Positions 6,724-14,309 of a stretch of 59,352 bases of DNA are shown here, piece after piece. Source of the DNA: an uncultured Collinsella sp. (GTDB lineage Bacteria > Actinomycetota > Coriobacteriia > Coriobacteriales > Coriobacteriaceae); assembly GCA_900762355.1 (NCBI GenBank), contig CAAFGE010000050.1:1-59352 (forward strand), given 5' to 3'. The position numbers and the translations under genes are program-made. The notes below the pieces were generated by a model that ran no database searches, was not told the DNA's origin, and worked only from the letters and a program-made list of their open reading frames with translations. How positions within the stretch are numbered: position 1 is the first letter of the stretch; each line of letters starts with the position of its first letter.

Positions 6724-8952
6724 GTGGCACACAACAAACTGGAGGCAAACCTCCAAGACCAGCGCGGGCAAGGCGGGCACGGAGCCATCCCCCTCTCCGC
6801 TGGCATGCTGCTCGTAACGCTCGGCGTCGTCTATGGCGACATCGGCACGAGCCCTATGTACACCATGAAATCGATCGTCGCCAACAACGGCGGCATCGGC
6901 ACCGTCAGCGAGGACATGATTCTGGGCGCACTTTCGCTCGTCATCTGGACCATGACGCTCGTGACCACGGTCAAATACGTGGTAATCGCCATGAAGGCCG
7001 ATAACCACAACGAAGGCGGCATCTTCGCCCTGTTCAGTCTCGTGCGCAAGGTGGCACCGTGGCTGATCCTTCCCGCCATGATCGGCGGCGCGGCGCTGCT
7101 CGCCGACGGCATCCTCACCCCCGCGGTCACGGTCACCACGGCCATTGAGGGCCTGCGCACCATCGAGTGGGGTCACGCGCTTTTGGGTGACGGGCAAACC
7201 AACGTCATCATTATTACCATCATCATTATCTGCGGCCTATTTGCCATGCAGCGCGCCGGCACCTCGTCAATCGGCAAGCTGTTCGGCCCGCTCATGACGC
7301 TGTGGTTCCTGTTCCTGGCAGGCGCCGGTCTGTTCAACATGCTCGGCAACCTGTCCATCTTGCGCGCGCTCAACCCCATCCGCGGCATTATGTTCCTGTT
7401 CTCGCCCATCAACCATTCGGGCATTATGGTGCTCGGCTTTGTCTTCCTGTCGACAACCGGTGCCGAGGCACTCTACTCGGACATGGGCCACGTGGGCAAG
7501 GCAAACATCTATGCATCCTGGCCGTTTGTTAAGGCGGCCCTTATCCTCAACTATCTGGGTCAGGGAGCTTGGCTGCTCGCCAATAACTCCAACCCCCAGA
7601 TGCTCGCGATGGATATCGTCAACCCGTTCTATATGATGCTTCCCGAGCCCCTGCGCCCCTTTGCCATCGTGCTTTCGGCCGTGGCGGCCATCATCGCCTC
7701 GCAGGCGCTCATCACCGGCTCGTTCTCGCTAGTATCCGAGGCCACGCGTCTCAATCTCATGCCGCACCTGCGCATCCACTACCCCAGCGACACCAAGGGT
7801 CAGCTCTATATTCCACTCGTCAACAACATCATGTGGGTCGGCTGCATCTTCATTGTGCTGCTGTTCCAGAACTCCGAGCGCATGGAGAGCGCCTATGGCC
7901 TCGCCATTACCGTGACCATGCTTATGACCACCACGCTGCTGACGAGCTATATCGCCGGCATCCTCAAGCACAAGCTGGGCGCCTGCGTCTTCGCCCTGCT
8001 CTTCGGTGCCATTGAGCTGTGCTTCTTCGCCTCGTGCCTCACCATGTTCTTTGACGGCGGCTATGTGATGATCTTCTTGGCCTCGCTGCTGTTTGGCCTT
8101 ATGTACGTGTGGCGCCGCGGCACCGCCATCGAGCGCACGCAGACGATCCTGCTGCCCGTCTCCAAGTACATCGATCAGCTCAACCGCCTGCGCAACGACG
8201 AGACCTACCCCGTGCTCGCCGACAATCTGGTGTTCCTTACCAACAGCCCCGACCCGCTCACGCTCGACCGAGACGTGCTCTATTCCATCCTGGACAAGCA
8301 TCCCAAGCGCGCCAAGGCATACTGGTTCATCAACGTGCACGTTACCGACGAGCCCTATACGCACGAGTATTCCGTCGAGACCTTTGGCACAGACTTCCTA
8401 TTCCGCGTGCGCTTGGACCTGGGCTTTAAGGTCAATCAGCGCGTCAACGCCTACCTACGCCAGATCGTTGGCGACCTGATGGCATCGGGTGAGTTGCCGC
8501 CGCAGCATCACACCTACTCTATCTACGAGACACGCGGCAACGTGGGCGACTTCCGCTTTTGCATGCTGCGCAAGATGCTTGCCCCCGAAACGGACATCAA
8601 CCGCAATGACCATCGCGTCATGGCCATCAAGTACGCCGTCCGCCGCGCCTGCGGAAGCCCGGCACGCTGGTACGGTCTCGAGAACTCGGCCATCATCATT
8701 GAGTACGTACCGCTCTTTGCCCGCATGCGCCCGGCCGTCAAACTTGTGCGCACCCAGGTGCCGCTCGAGGTTCAGATCGAAGAGGCCGAGGAAATGGAGG
8801 TCGACATCTTCTCGGACGACTTGGTCAACGGCAACGAGGCCGGCAAGAGCATGAACGTCGATCCCACCGAGCTGCTCGAGAGCGTCGCCGATACGCCCGA
8901 ACAGCAACTCGACGGACTCGAGAGCACCCAGTTCAACGACGCCAACTTCTAA
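6724..8952 (+). CDS. kup: Kup-family low-affinity potassium transporter
   Basis: A 742-residue potassium:proton symporter of the KUP/HAK/KT family in the cytoplasmic membrane. It carries the family signature GVVYGDIGTSPMYT near the N-terminus, about 12 membrane segments to residue 460, and a cytosolic C-terminal domain of about 280 residues ending in an acidic tail. The GTG at 6724 has AAGGGAG five bases upstream; an in-frame ATG six codons earlier overlaps that site and has none of its own. A strong terminator follows, so the gene is monocistronic. Confidence 0.93.
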   Translation: MAHNKLEANLQDQRGQGGHGAIPLSAGMLLVTLGVVYGDIGTSPMYTMKSIVANNGGIGTVSEDMILGALSLVIWTMTLVTTVKYVVIAMKADNHNEGGIFALFSLVRKVAPWLILPAMIGGAALLADGILTPAVTVTTAIEGLRTIEWGHALLGDGQTNVIIITIIIICGLFAMQRAGTSSIGKLFGPLMTLWFLFLAGAGLFNMLGNLSILRALNPIRGIMFLFSPINHSGIMVLGFVFLSTTGAEALYSDMGHVGKANIYASWPFVKAALILNYLGQGAWLLANNSNPQMLAMDIVNPFYMMLPEPLRPFAIVLSAVAAIIASQALITGSFSLVSEATRLNLMPHLRIHYPSDTKGQLYIPLVNNIMWVGCIFIVLLFQNSERMESAYGLAITVTMLMTTTLLTSYIAGILKHKLGACVFALLFGAIELCFFASCLTMFFDGGYVMIFLASLLFGLMYVWRRGTAIERTQTILLPVSKYIDQLNRLRNDETYPVLADNLVFLTNSPDPLTLDRDVLYSILDKHPKRAKAYWFINVHVTDEPYTHEYSVETFGTDFLFRVRLDLGFKVNQRVNAYLRQIVGDLMASGELPPQHHTYSIYETRGNVGDFRFCMLRKMLAPETDINRNDHRVMAIKYAVRRACGSPARWYGLENSAIIIEYVPLFARMRPAVKLVRTQVPLEVQIEEAEEMEVDIFSDDLVNGNEAGKSMNVDPTELLESVADTPEQQLDGLESTQFNDANF

Positions 8953-8974
8953 CACGCCACCAGCCATTGACGAC

Positions 8975-9013
8975 AACGGCCTCGCATCTCATAAGAGGTG
9001 CGAGGCCGTTTTA
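8975..9013 (+). terminator. Intrinsic terminator after kup
   Basis: ACGGCCTCGCA pairs perfectly with TGCGAGGCCGT, with a further CTC/GAG extension around a short loop, and TTTTAT follows on the plus strand. Confidence 0.88.
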
Positions 9014-9033
9014 TGTCGCAACGGACCAGTGAG

Positions 9034-9999
9034 CTACGAACGGCGCGGCTCGGGAACCACGAGCCTATCGGGGCTCGCGCCCTCGGCATCCATCAGGCTC
9101 ACGTAGCGAATCGACGGATCCCCATACATCGCGTAGTAATAATTGCCCGTGCGCGCGCTAAAGCATCCGGTATAGATAGTCTTCTCGAACTTGCCATCGC
9201 CCATCCTGGACGCCCCCTCAATCATCACCACGCCCTCGAGTGAACGGAACATGCGGACGACGTTTTCGGTCTCGCTCTCCTTTTGCGGGTAATTGGCATT
9301 GAGGTACGCCGCCTTTACAAAACGGCTCGGCGAATAGCAATCGCCCGGAATGCCGCGCATGCCGGCACCGGCTCCATAGGGCTTAAGCTCGGCGCCACGC
9401 CATGTCGCCGTCTGCGGAAAATCGCTTGTGGCGGTGATATAGGTGCGCAGGTTTTCCATGTGCCACGGGAAGGTCGGCTGGTTGGCAAGGGTGTCGACCG
9501 GATCGTCGTATACATGCAGGCCGTCAGCCATCATCTCGACCACGATACTGCGCTGGCTGTCGCCGATAATCCAATGGAGCAGCGACACGCCCAGCCCCTC
9601 TCCGGCAGATTTGGCGACAATCACCGTGTCGCGCAGCGCGGCCTCGACCTCATCGACCGTCGAGAACGTCGCTGCCACCCACAGGGGAAACTCATAGGCC
9701 GCGATATTGGTCTTGCCGTCGACAGGGTCCTCGGCATACTCGGCATAACCCGGGAAATTGAGACCCGCCACGGCGAGGCCCGCATCGTTGCCGCAGTCGA
9801 AGAACATAGGGTAATTCTTGTAATCGATGCACATACCGATCACCGCGTGTGCCGCTGTCGCGTCGTCGATAAACGAATACGGAATGTGAAACCCGCGCGG
9901 CATCACGCGAACCTGTTGGCCGTAGTCAAAGCTCCAGTCGAGGTTGCGGCCCAGATACATGTGGCCAGAATTATCGGTAAATCGAATGCTCGTACACAT
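9034..9999 (-). CDS. Choloylglycine hydrolase family protein (probable bile salt hydrolase)
   Basis: A 321-residue Ntn hydrolase. After removal of Met1 the nucleophile Cys2 becomes N-terminal (MCTSIRF). The bile-salt-hydrolase residues are all in place: Arg18 and Asp21 (GRNLDW), Asn in AGLNFPG, Asn in LANQP, and Arg in SPSRFV. Overall it follows lactobacillar BSH closely (LHWIIGD, GIPGDCYSPSRF, TIYTGCF). It would cleave glycine or taurine from conjugated bile acids in the cytosol; penicillin V acylase is the alternative within the family. The ATG at 9999 with AGGAGG was chosen because it makes Cys residue 2. A bile-exposed gut habitat is implied. Confidence 0.92.
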   Translation of the reverse strand: MCTSIRFTDNSGHMYLGRNLDWSFDYGQQVRVMPRGFHIPYSFIDDATAAHAVIGMCIDYKNYPMFFDCGNDAGLAVAGLNFPGYAEYAEDPVDGKTNIAAYEFPLWVAATFSTVDEVEAALRDTVIVAKSAGEGLGVSLLHWIIGDSQRSIVVEMMADGLHVYDDPVDTLANQPTFPWHMENLRTYITATSDFPQTATWRGAELKPYGAGAGMRGIPGDCYSPSRFVKAAYLNANYPQKESETENVVRMFRSLEGVVMIEGASRMGDGKFEKTIYTGCFSARTGNYYYAMYGDPSIRYVSLMDAEGASPDRLVVPEPRRS

Positions 10000-10067
10000 A
10001 GCGCCTCCTAGCTTTACGTTCTTGCTAAGGTTATTGTCACCAAACAAAAAGGCGCTAAACACAAAAG

Positions 10068-10097
10068 CCCGGACATGACAACAATGTCACGCCCGGG
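10068..10097 (-). terminator. Intrinsic terminator after deformylase-like gene 2
   Basis: On the minus strand, CCCGGGCGTGAC pairs with GTCATGTCCGGG (two mismatches) around a 6-base loop and is followed by CTTTTGTG. It lies between the deformylase-like stop and the choloylglycine hydrolase promoter. Confidence 0.7.
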
Positions 10098-10130
10098 ACA
10101 AAAACGACGAAGTGCGGTGCCGTAGTCACC

Positions 10131-10550
10131 CTAGACAAGTTTACCTTGGCAGTGATCGATCATATGCTGGATCATCTGTGCCTCAAAGCCCGCGTAGTCG
10201 CGGCGGCACTCCTTCATCTTGCCGTCGACGATCTGGTCAAAGGCAACCTTGCACTTGATGTAGCGCGTGGACTTGGTGACCTCCTCGTGCGTCAGGCAGC
10301 TCTCCTCCATCTTGCTGGCGCCCAGGCCAAACACCAGACGGGGGTTGTAGAGCACGTGGGGCTCGCCGGCATCGTCCAGGTAGACGCAGACCTTCTTGGT
10401 AACGCCAATCTGGTTGGCGGCCAAGCAGCCGGCATCATCGAGCGACTTGATGGTATCAATCAGATCCTGAGCGACCGACTCGTCCTCGACAGTCGCAACC
10501 TCGCAACGCTGAGACAGGATAGCCTCGTCGCGGCAGAGCTCTTTAATCAT
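10131..10550 (-). CDS. Peptide deformylase-like protein 2 (catalytic Glu replaced by Met)
   Basis: 139 residues with deformylase motifs in degenerate form: CLAANQIGV (motif I, with Gln kept but Gly lost), EESCLTHE (motif II, Cys kept) and HMIDHCQGK (motif III). Both metal-binding His and the Cys are present, but the general-base Glu of HExDH is Met. The protein may still bind metal and peptide, yet deformylation is doubtful. It complements the other paralog (2510-2920), which keeps this Glu but lacks the Gln. The ATG at 10550 has GGAGG five bases upstream. It is divergent from the purine permease and has its own terminator. Confidence 0.82.
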   Translation of the reverse strand: MIKELCRDEAILSQRCEVATVEDESVAQDLIDTIKSLDDAGCLAANQIGVTKKVCVYLDDAGEPHVLYNPRLVFGLGASKMEESCLTHEEVTKSTRYIKCKVAFDQIVDGKMKECRRDYAGFEAQMIQHMIDHCQGKLV

Positions 10551-10743
10551 ACGTTCCTCCATAGGGGTCGTTGTAACCGCTTAAGTATACGGTACCTACA
10601 CAATTTCATGCGAAAGATACCGCCCGTCCGTTACAAACCGCCGAACATCAACATGTGAGGAACACCAACTTCACAAAGGCGATATAGTGGGTGAGTTCGT
10701 GTCAATCGGCCTAAACTCGGGGCCGAACAAGGAAAGGGTATGC

Positions 10744-12057
10744 ATGGACGAACTATTTCACGTCAGTGAGCGCAAGTCCACAATCGGGACCGAACTTCGC
10801 GCTGGACTGACAACATTCCTGGCGATGGCCTACATCATCGCTGTCAACCCCGCGGTACTCTCGGGCGCTGGCATCGATGCGGGAGCGCTCGCCTGCGCCA
10901 CCTGCCTGGGCGCCGGCATCATGACCATCTGCATGGGCATCTTCGCAAACCGCCCGCTCGCCTGCGCGTCGGGCCTGGGCATCAACGCCATGATCGCGGG
11001 CATCGCCACCACCATGTGCGGCGGCGACTGGCACGTGGCCATGAGCGTTATCTTCCTCGAGGGCATCGTCATCTTGCTGCTCGTCCTGTGCGGCCTGCGC
11101 GAGGCCATCATGGACGCCATCCCCGTGGTCCTGCGCCACGCCATCTCGGTGGGTCTGGGCCTGTTTATCGCCATGATCGGCCTGTGCGACGCCGGCATCA
11201 TCACCGCTGGCGCCGGTACGCTTGTCGGCCTGGGCGACATCACCTCCCCCACCTTTATCGTCGGCATCATCTCCATCGTCGTGACGGTCGCCCTGGCTTC
11301 CCGCAACGTGCCGGGCTCGCTGCTCATCGGCATCATCGTCGCCGTTATCGCCGGTATCCCGCTGGGCGTCACTCATGCGCCCGAGGGCCTCATCGCACCG
11401 CTCGACTTCTCGACCTTTGGCGCCCCGTTTGCCAGCACCGCCGATGGCAACATGGCCATCGTGAAGGTTCTGACCGACCCGATGCTGCTCGTCGTGGCCT
11501 TCTCGCTGCTCATGAGTGACTTCTTCGACACCATGGGCACCGCGATGGCCGTCGCCAAGCAGGGCGAGTTCCTGACCGAGGACGGCAATGTCGAGGACAT
11601 CCGTCCCATCCTGGTCGTCGACTCCGTGGCCGCTGCTGCCGGTGGCTTTATGGGCGTCTCCTCCATCACCACTTTCGTCGAGTCCACGTCCGGCGCTGCC
11701 GACGGTGGCCGCACGGGCCTCACCTCCGTCACCACCGGCGTGCTGTTCATTCTCGCCGCGTTCTTCTCCCCCATCGTCACCATCGTTTCCAGCGCCGCCA
11801 CCTGCGGTGCTCTGGTCTACGTCGGTTACCTCATGATGAGCGAGGCCTCCGAGATCGACTGGTCCGACGTGTCGCAAGGTTTCCCGGCGTTCATGATTGT
11901 CGCCGGCGTGCCCTTCACTTACTCCATCTCTGCCGGCATTGGCCTGGGCTTTATCGCCTACGTGATCGTCGCGCTCTTTAAGGGCGAGGTCTCCAAGATC
12001 AAGCCGCTCATGTGGATCGCAGCACTTGCCTTCCTCGTCTACTTCTTCGTGGCGTAA
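10744..12057 (+). CDS. NCS2 permease, AzgA/PbuG-type hypoxanthine/guanine/adenine transporter
   Basis: 437 residues with 12-14 membrane segments. Family marks include the N-terminal TELRAGLTTFLAMAYIIAVNP and ASGLGINAM, and the substrate-site region SDFFDTMGT with GVSSITTFVESTSGA. AzgA-branch proteins take up hypoxanthine, guanine or adenine with protons. The ATG at 10744 follows AAGGAAAGGG. A -10-like TATAGT lies about 60 bp upstream; I find no purine riboswitch. The last 45 bp of this gene are repeated at 14061-14105, marking the breakpoint of the tandem duplication that follows. Confidence 0.9.
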   Translation: MDELFHVSERKSTIGTELRAGLTTFLAMAYIIAVNPAVLSGAGIDAGALACATCLGAGIMTICMGIFANRPLACASGLGINAMIAGIATTMCGGDWHVAMSVIFLEGIVILLLVLCGLREAIMDAIPVVLRHAISVGLGLFIAMIGLCDAGIITAGAGTLVGLGDITSPTFIVGIISIVVTVALASRNVPGSLLIGIIVAVIAGIPLGVTHAPEGLIAPLDFSTFGAPFASTADGNMAIVKVLTDPMLLVVAFSLLMSDFFDTMGTAMAVAKQGEFLTEDGNVEDIRPILVVDSVAAAAGGFMGVSSITTFVESTSGAADGGRTGLTSVTTGVLFILAAFFSPIVTIVSSAATCGALVYVGYLMMSEASEIDWSDVSQGFPAFMIVAGVPFTYSISAGIGLGFIAYVIVALFKGEVSKIKPLMWIAALAFLVYFFVA

Positions 12058-12085
12058 CAGCATAGTCTGCTAAAGCAAAACAACA

Positions 12086-12125
12086 AGGCGCGGAGTCGCA
12101 TCGAGCGGCTCCGCGCTTTGCTTTT
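12086..12125 (+). terminator. Intrinsic terminator after the purine permease
   Basis: GCGCGGAG-CGC pairs with GCG-CTCCGCGC, followed by TTTGCTTTT. A diverged copy lies at 14134-14170 as part of the tandem duplication. Confidence 0.85.
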
Positions 12126-12265
12126 AAAGCCAGGCGCCACACGGACGCGCGATGTATTGCTTCGCAAGTTTTGGACGTTTTGCTCTCCAAACGGCACTAC
12201 CGCCGGCTACATCCTGCAGATATGCTGGGCGTAATCGCATAGGCCCTATGAGGATGGGAGTAACC

Positions 12266-14038
12266 ATGGCCGCCTTGTTCACGACCCCCAAGCGCAATGA
12301 CAAAACCTCTGGAGCCCATTTTGTCGAGCCCGACGTGCGCCGTCGCACGCTGCTCGCACACGGCAGCTGGCGCCGCGTGACACGCCGCATCGTTGTAGGC
12401 GCCGTATGCGCGCTCACGGTAAGTTCGCTGCTCATGCCGAGCGTCTCGCTCGCGGCCGAGTGGGTGGACGTCGGCGGCACCCAATACAACGCCGGCACCG
12501 CGGCGGGCGACGCCGCCGGCACCTGGAGCTGGGACGGCGCCAACGACATGAAGCTCAACGGCTATAACGGCGGCGCGATCGAGGCAGCGGGCAAGCTCAA
12601 CGTGAGCTACGAGGGCAACAACACCGTCACTAACGACAACGGCCGCGGCATCAAGGTTAAGGATGGCGCGAACGAGAACGCCGAGCTTAATATTCAGGGC
12701 GACGCGTCCAGCACGCTCAACGTGACATCTTCTCGTGACGCCATCACTTCCGTCGGCAACATCAACATCGACGGCGCTGGCACTGTCAACGCCACGAGCA
12801 CCGAGCACGATGCCATCGATGCCGGGGGCGATGTCACCATCAAGGGCTCGGGAAACGTTAACGCCACGGGCGATTCGGATGGCATCAGGGCCGACGGCAA
12901 CATCACGATCGACAACAGCGGAACCGTCACCGCCAAGGCCACCGAGGATCAGGGTATCGATGCTAACGAGAACCTCATCATAAAGGGCGGCGGCAAGGTA
13001 GAGGCAAGCTCTATCAAAGACAATGCGATTTGGGCCGACGGCAACATCGAGATCTCGGGTGGCAGCCAGGTCAAGGCAAGCTCCGAGGAAGACGCCGCCA
13101 TCGACGGTAAAAACAGCCTCACGGTCACGAACGCTTCCCTCAACGCAAGTGGCGTTGGGTATGGCATCTATGTCTACAAGGGCATCACGCTCGATGGCGC
13201 GACCGTGACGGTCCGCGCAAGCTCAGATGGCGGGGAAGCCAGCGCACTCTTCACCGATGAGGACGACATCGTCATCAAGAACGGCTCGACTGTGGATGCG
13301 CTCGCAGAAGGCAGGTTCTCGGTTGCAATCTCCACCAGTAATTTCTACTCCGACGAAGCGGGTGGCCATATCTACATCAGCGACTCCGTTGTCAAGGCCA
13401 TAGCCCGCTATGCCGAGACCGGCGGCGACGGCCCCGACCACTACAGTGGAGACCAAAACGACGAAATCATCCCTGAGTCCGAGGGCCTGAACATCGGCAT
13501 CTTCGCGCAGACCGAGAAGGGCATCACGCCCGCGACCATCTCGATCGTCCGCAGCAAGGTCACGGCCGAGGGAGACACGGCGGCTATCTTCGCCCTTGCC
13601 ATGAGCGCGGACGGCAAGGCGATCGGCACCATCGAAATCAAGGACGCCATCATCCAGACGCCTGCAGGCGGCAAAGTCATTGACTATCGCAACAAGGAAG
13701 AGCTCAGCGACGGCATCGTCTACGAGGCGGGGCAGACCATTGGCACGGGCGATGCCACGATTGACTCCCCCTATGACGCCGCTGTCGCCAAGAGCACGGT
13801 CATCGTGCCTCCCGAGGAGACCAAGCCCGAGGAAAAGCACGGCAAGACCAAGCCCGAGGGTTCCAAGTCCGAGGGCACGAAGACAACCAAGACCGTTGCA
13901 GTTGCAGCCAAGGGAGCCAAGACCGTCGGCAAGCTCGCGGCAACCGGCGACACCTCGAACACAGCCATCGTGGCAGCCGCCCTTGCGGGAACAGCCGCCA
14001 TCGCCGCAGGCGCCCTGGCGAGTCGCAAACGTTCGTAA
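12266..14038 (+). CDS. Sortase-anchored beta-helix surface protein 1 (carbohydrate-binding domain, Cthe_2159/DUF4353-like)
   Basis: A 590-residue exported protein. Residues 1-64 are a long signal peptide with an Arg-rich n-region (RRRTLL, WRRVTRR), a hydrophobic core and a likely cut after SLAA. Residues 100-500 consist of repeated rungs such as GNINIDGAGTVNA and GNITIDNSGTVTAKA, typical of a right-handed beta-helix and of the DUF4353 carbohydrate-binding family. A Pro/Glu/Lys-rich linker follows, then LAATG at 557-561, a hydrophobic stretch and the tail SRKRS. LAXTG is the signal of class E sortases. The ATG at 12266 has GGGAG five bases upstream. It is a paralog of the next gene; adhesion or glycan binding is the likely role. 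No sortase gene lies in the window. Confidence 0.85.
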   Translation: MAALFTTPKRNDKTSGAHFVEPDVRRRTLLAHGSWRRVTRRIVVGAVCALTVSSLLMPSVSLAAEWVDVGGTQYNAGTAAGDAAGTWSWDGANDMKLNGYNGGAIEAAGKLNVSYEGNNTVTNDNGRGIKVKDGANENAELNIQGDASSTLNVTSSRDAITSVGNINIDGAGTVNATSTEHDAIDAGGDVTIKGSGNVNATGDSDGIRADGNITIDNSGTVTAKATEDQGIDANENLIIKGGGKVEASSIKDNAIWADGNIEISGGSQVKASSEEDAAIDGKNSLTVTNASLNASGVGYGIYVYKGITLDGATVTVRASSDGGEASALFTDEDDIVIKNGSTVDALAEGRFSVAISTSNFYSDEAGGHIYISDSVVKAIARYAETGGDGPDHYSGDQNDEIIPESEGLNIGIFAQTEKGITPATISIVRSKVTAEGDTAAIFALAMSADGKAIGTIEIKDAIIQTPAGGKVIDYRNKEELSDGIVYEAGQTIGTGDATIDSPYDAAVAKSTVIVPPEETKPEEKHGKTKPEGSKSEGTKTTKTVAVAAKGAKTVGKLAATGDTSNTAIVAAALAGTAAIAAGALASRKRS

Positions 14039-14060
14039 ACACTTTTTCGCACAGGACGGG

Positions 14061-14105
14061 TGGATCGCAGCCCTTGCCTTCCCCGTCTACTTCTTCGTAG
14101 CGTAA
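14061..14105 (+). pseudogene. Relic of the purine permease 3' end at the duplication junction
   Basis: These 45 bases match the last 45 bases of the permease gene (12013-12057) with three mismatches, including the in-frame TAA, but no permease gene precedes them here. They directly follow the tail of surface-protein copy 1, so they are the recombination scar of the tandem duplication. Confidence 0.85.
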
Positions 14106-14133
14106 GGGCAAGGCTGCAAAAGCTGAACAATAA

Positions 14134-14170
14134 AGCGCGGAGTCGCCATGCGGCCCCGCGCTTTTCTTTT
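14134..14170 (+). terminator. Intrinsic terminator after surface-protein gene 1
   Basis: GCGCGGAGTCGC pairs with GCGGCCCCGCGC with one mismatch, then CTTTTCTTTT. It is the duplicated form of the permease terminator and now serves the first surface-protein gene. Confidence 0.82.
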
Positions 14171-14309
14171 AGCGTCAGTCCCTGCGCCGGCGTGCGGCCT
14201 ATTTCTCCCCCATTTTGGCCATTTTGCCCTCCAAACGGCACTACCGCCGGCAACATCCAGCAGATACGCTGAACCTAGCCGTATAGGCCCTATGAGAACG
14301 GGAGCAACC

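Larger units (their letters stand above)
12013..14060 (+). repeat. Tandem duplication, copy 1
   Basis: The unit starts inside the 3' end of the permease gene and includes its terminator, the intergenic leader (CCAAACGGCACTACCGCCGG) and the first beta-helix surface-protein gene. It matches 14061-16100 throughout, with moderate divergence. The junction is visible directly: the permease 3' end recurs right after copy 1. Confidence 0.85.

Noticed and set aside
10551..10743. Purine riboswitch before the AzgA-type permease
   Set aside because: No three-way-junction core or conserved loop sequences could be found in this leader.
10753..12063. 436-codon open frame opposite the purine permease
   Set aside because: Asp/Gly/His-rich and non-hydrophobic; antisense to a conserved membrane protein.
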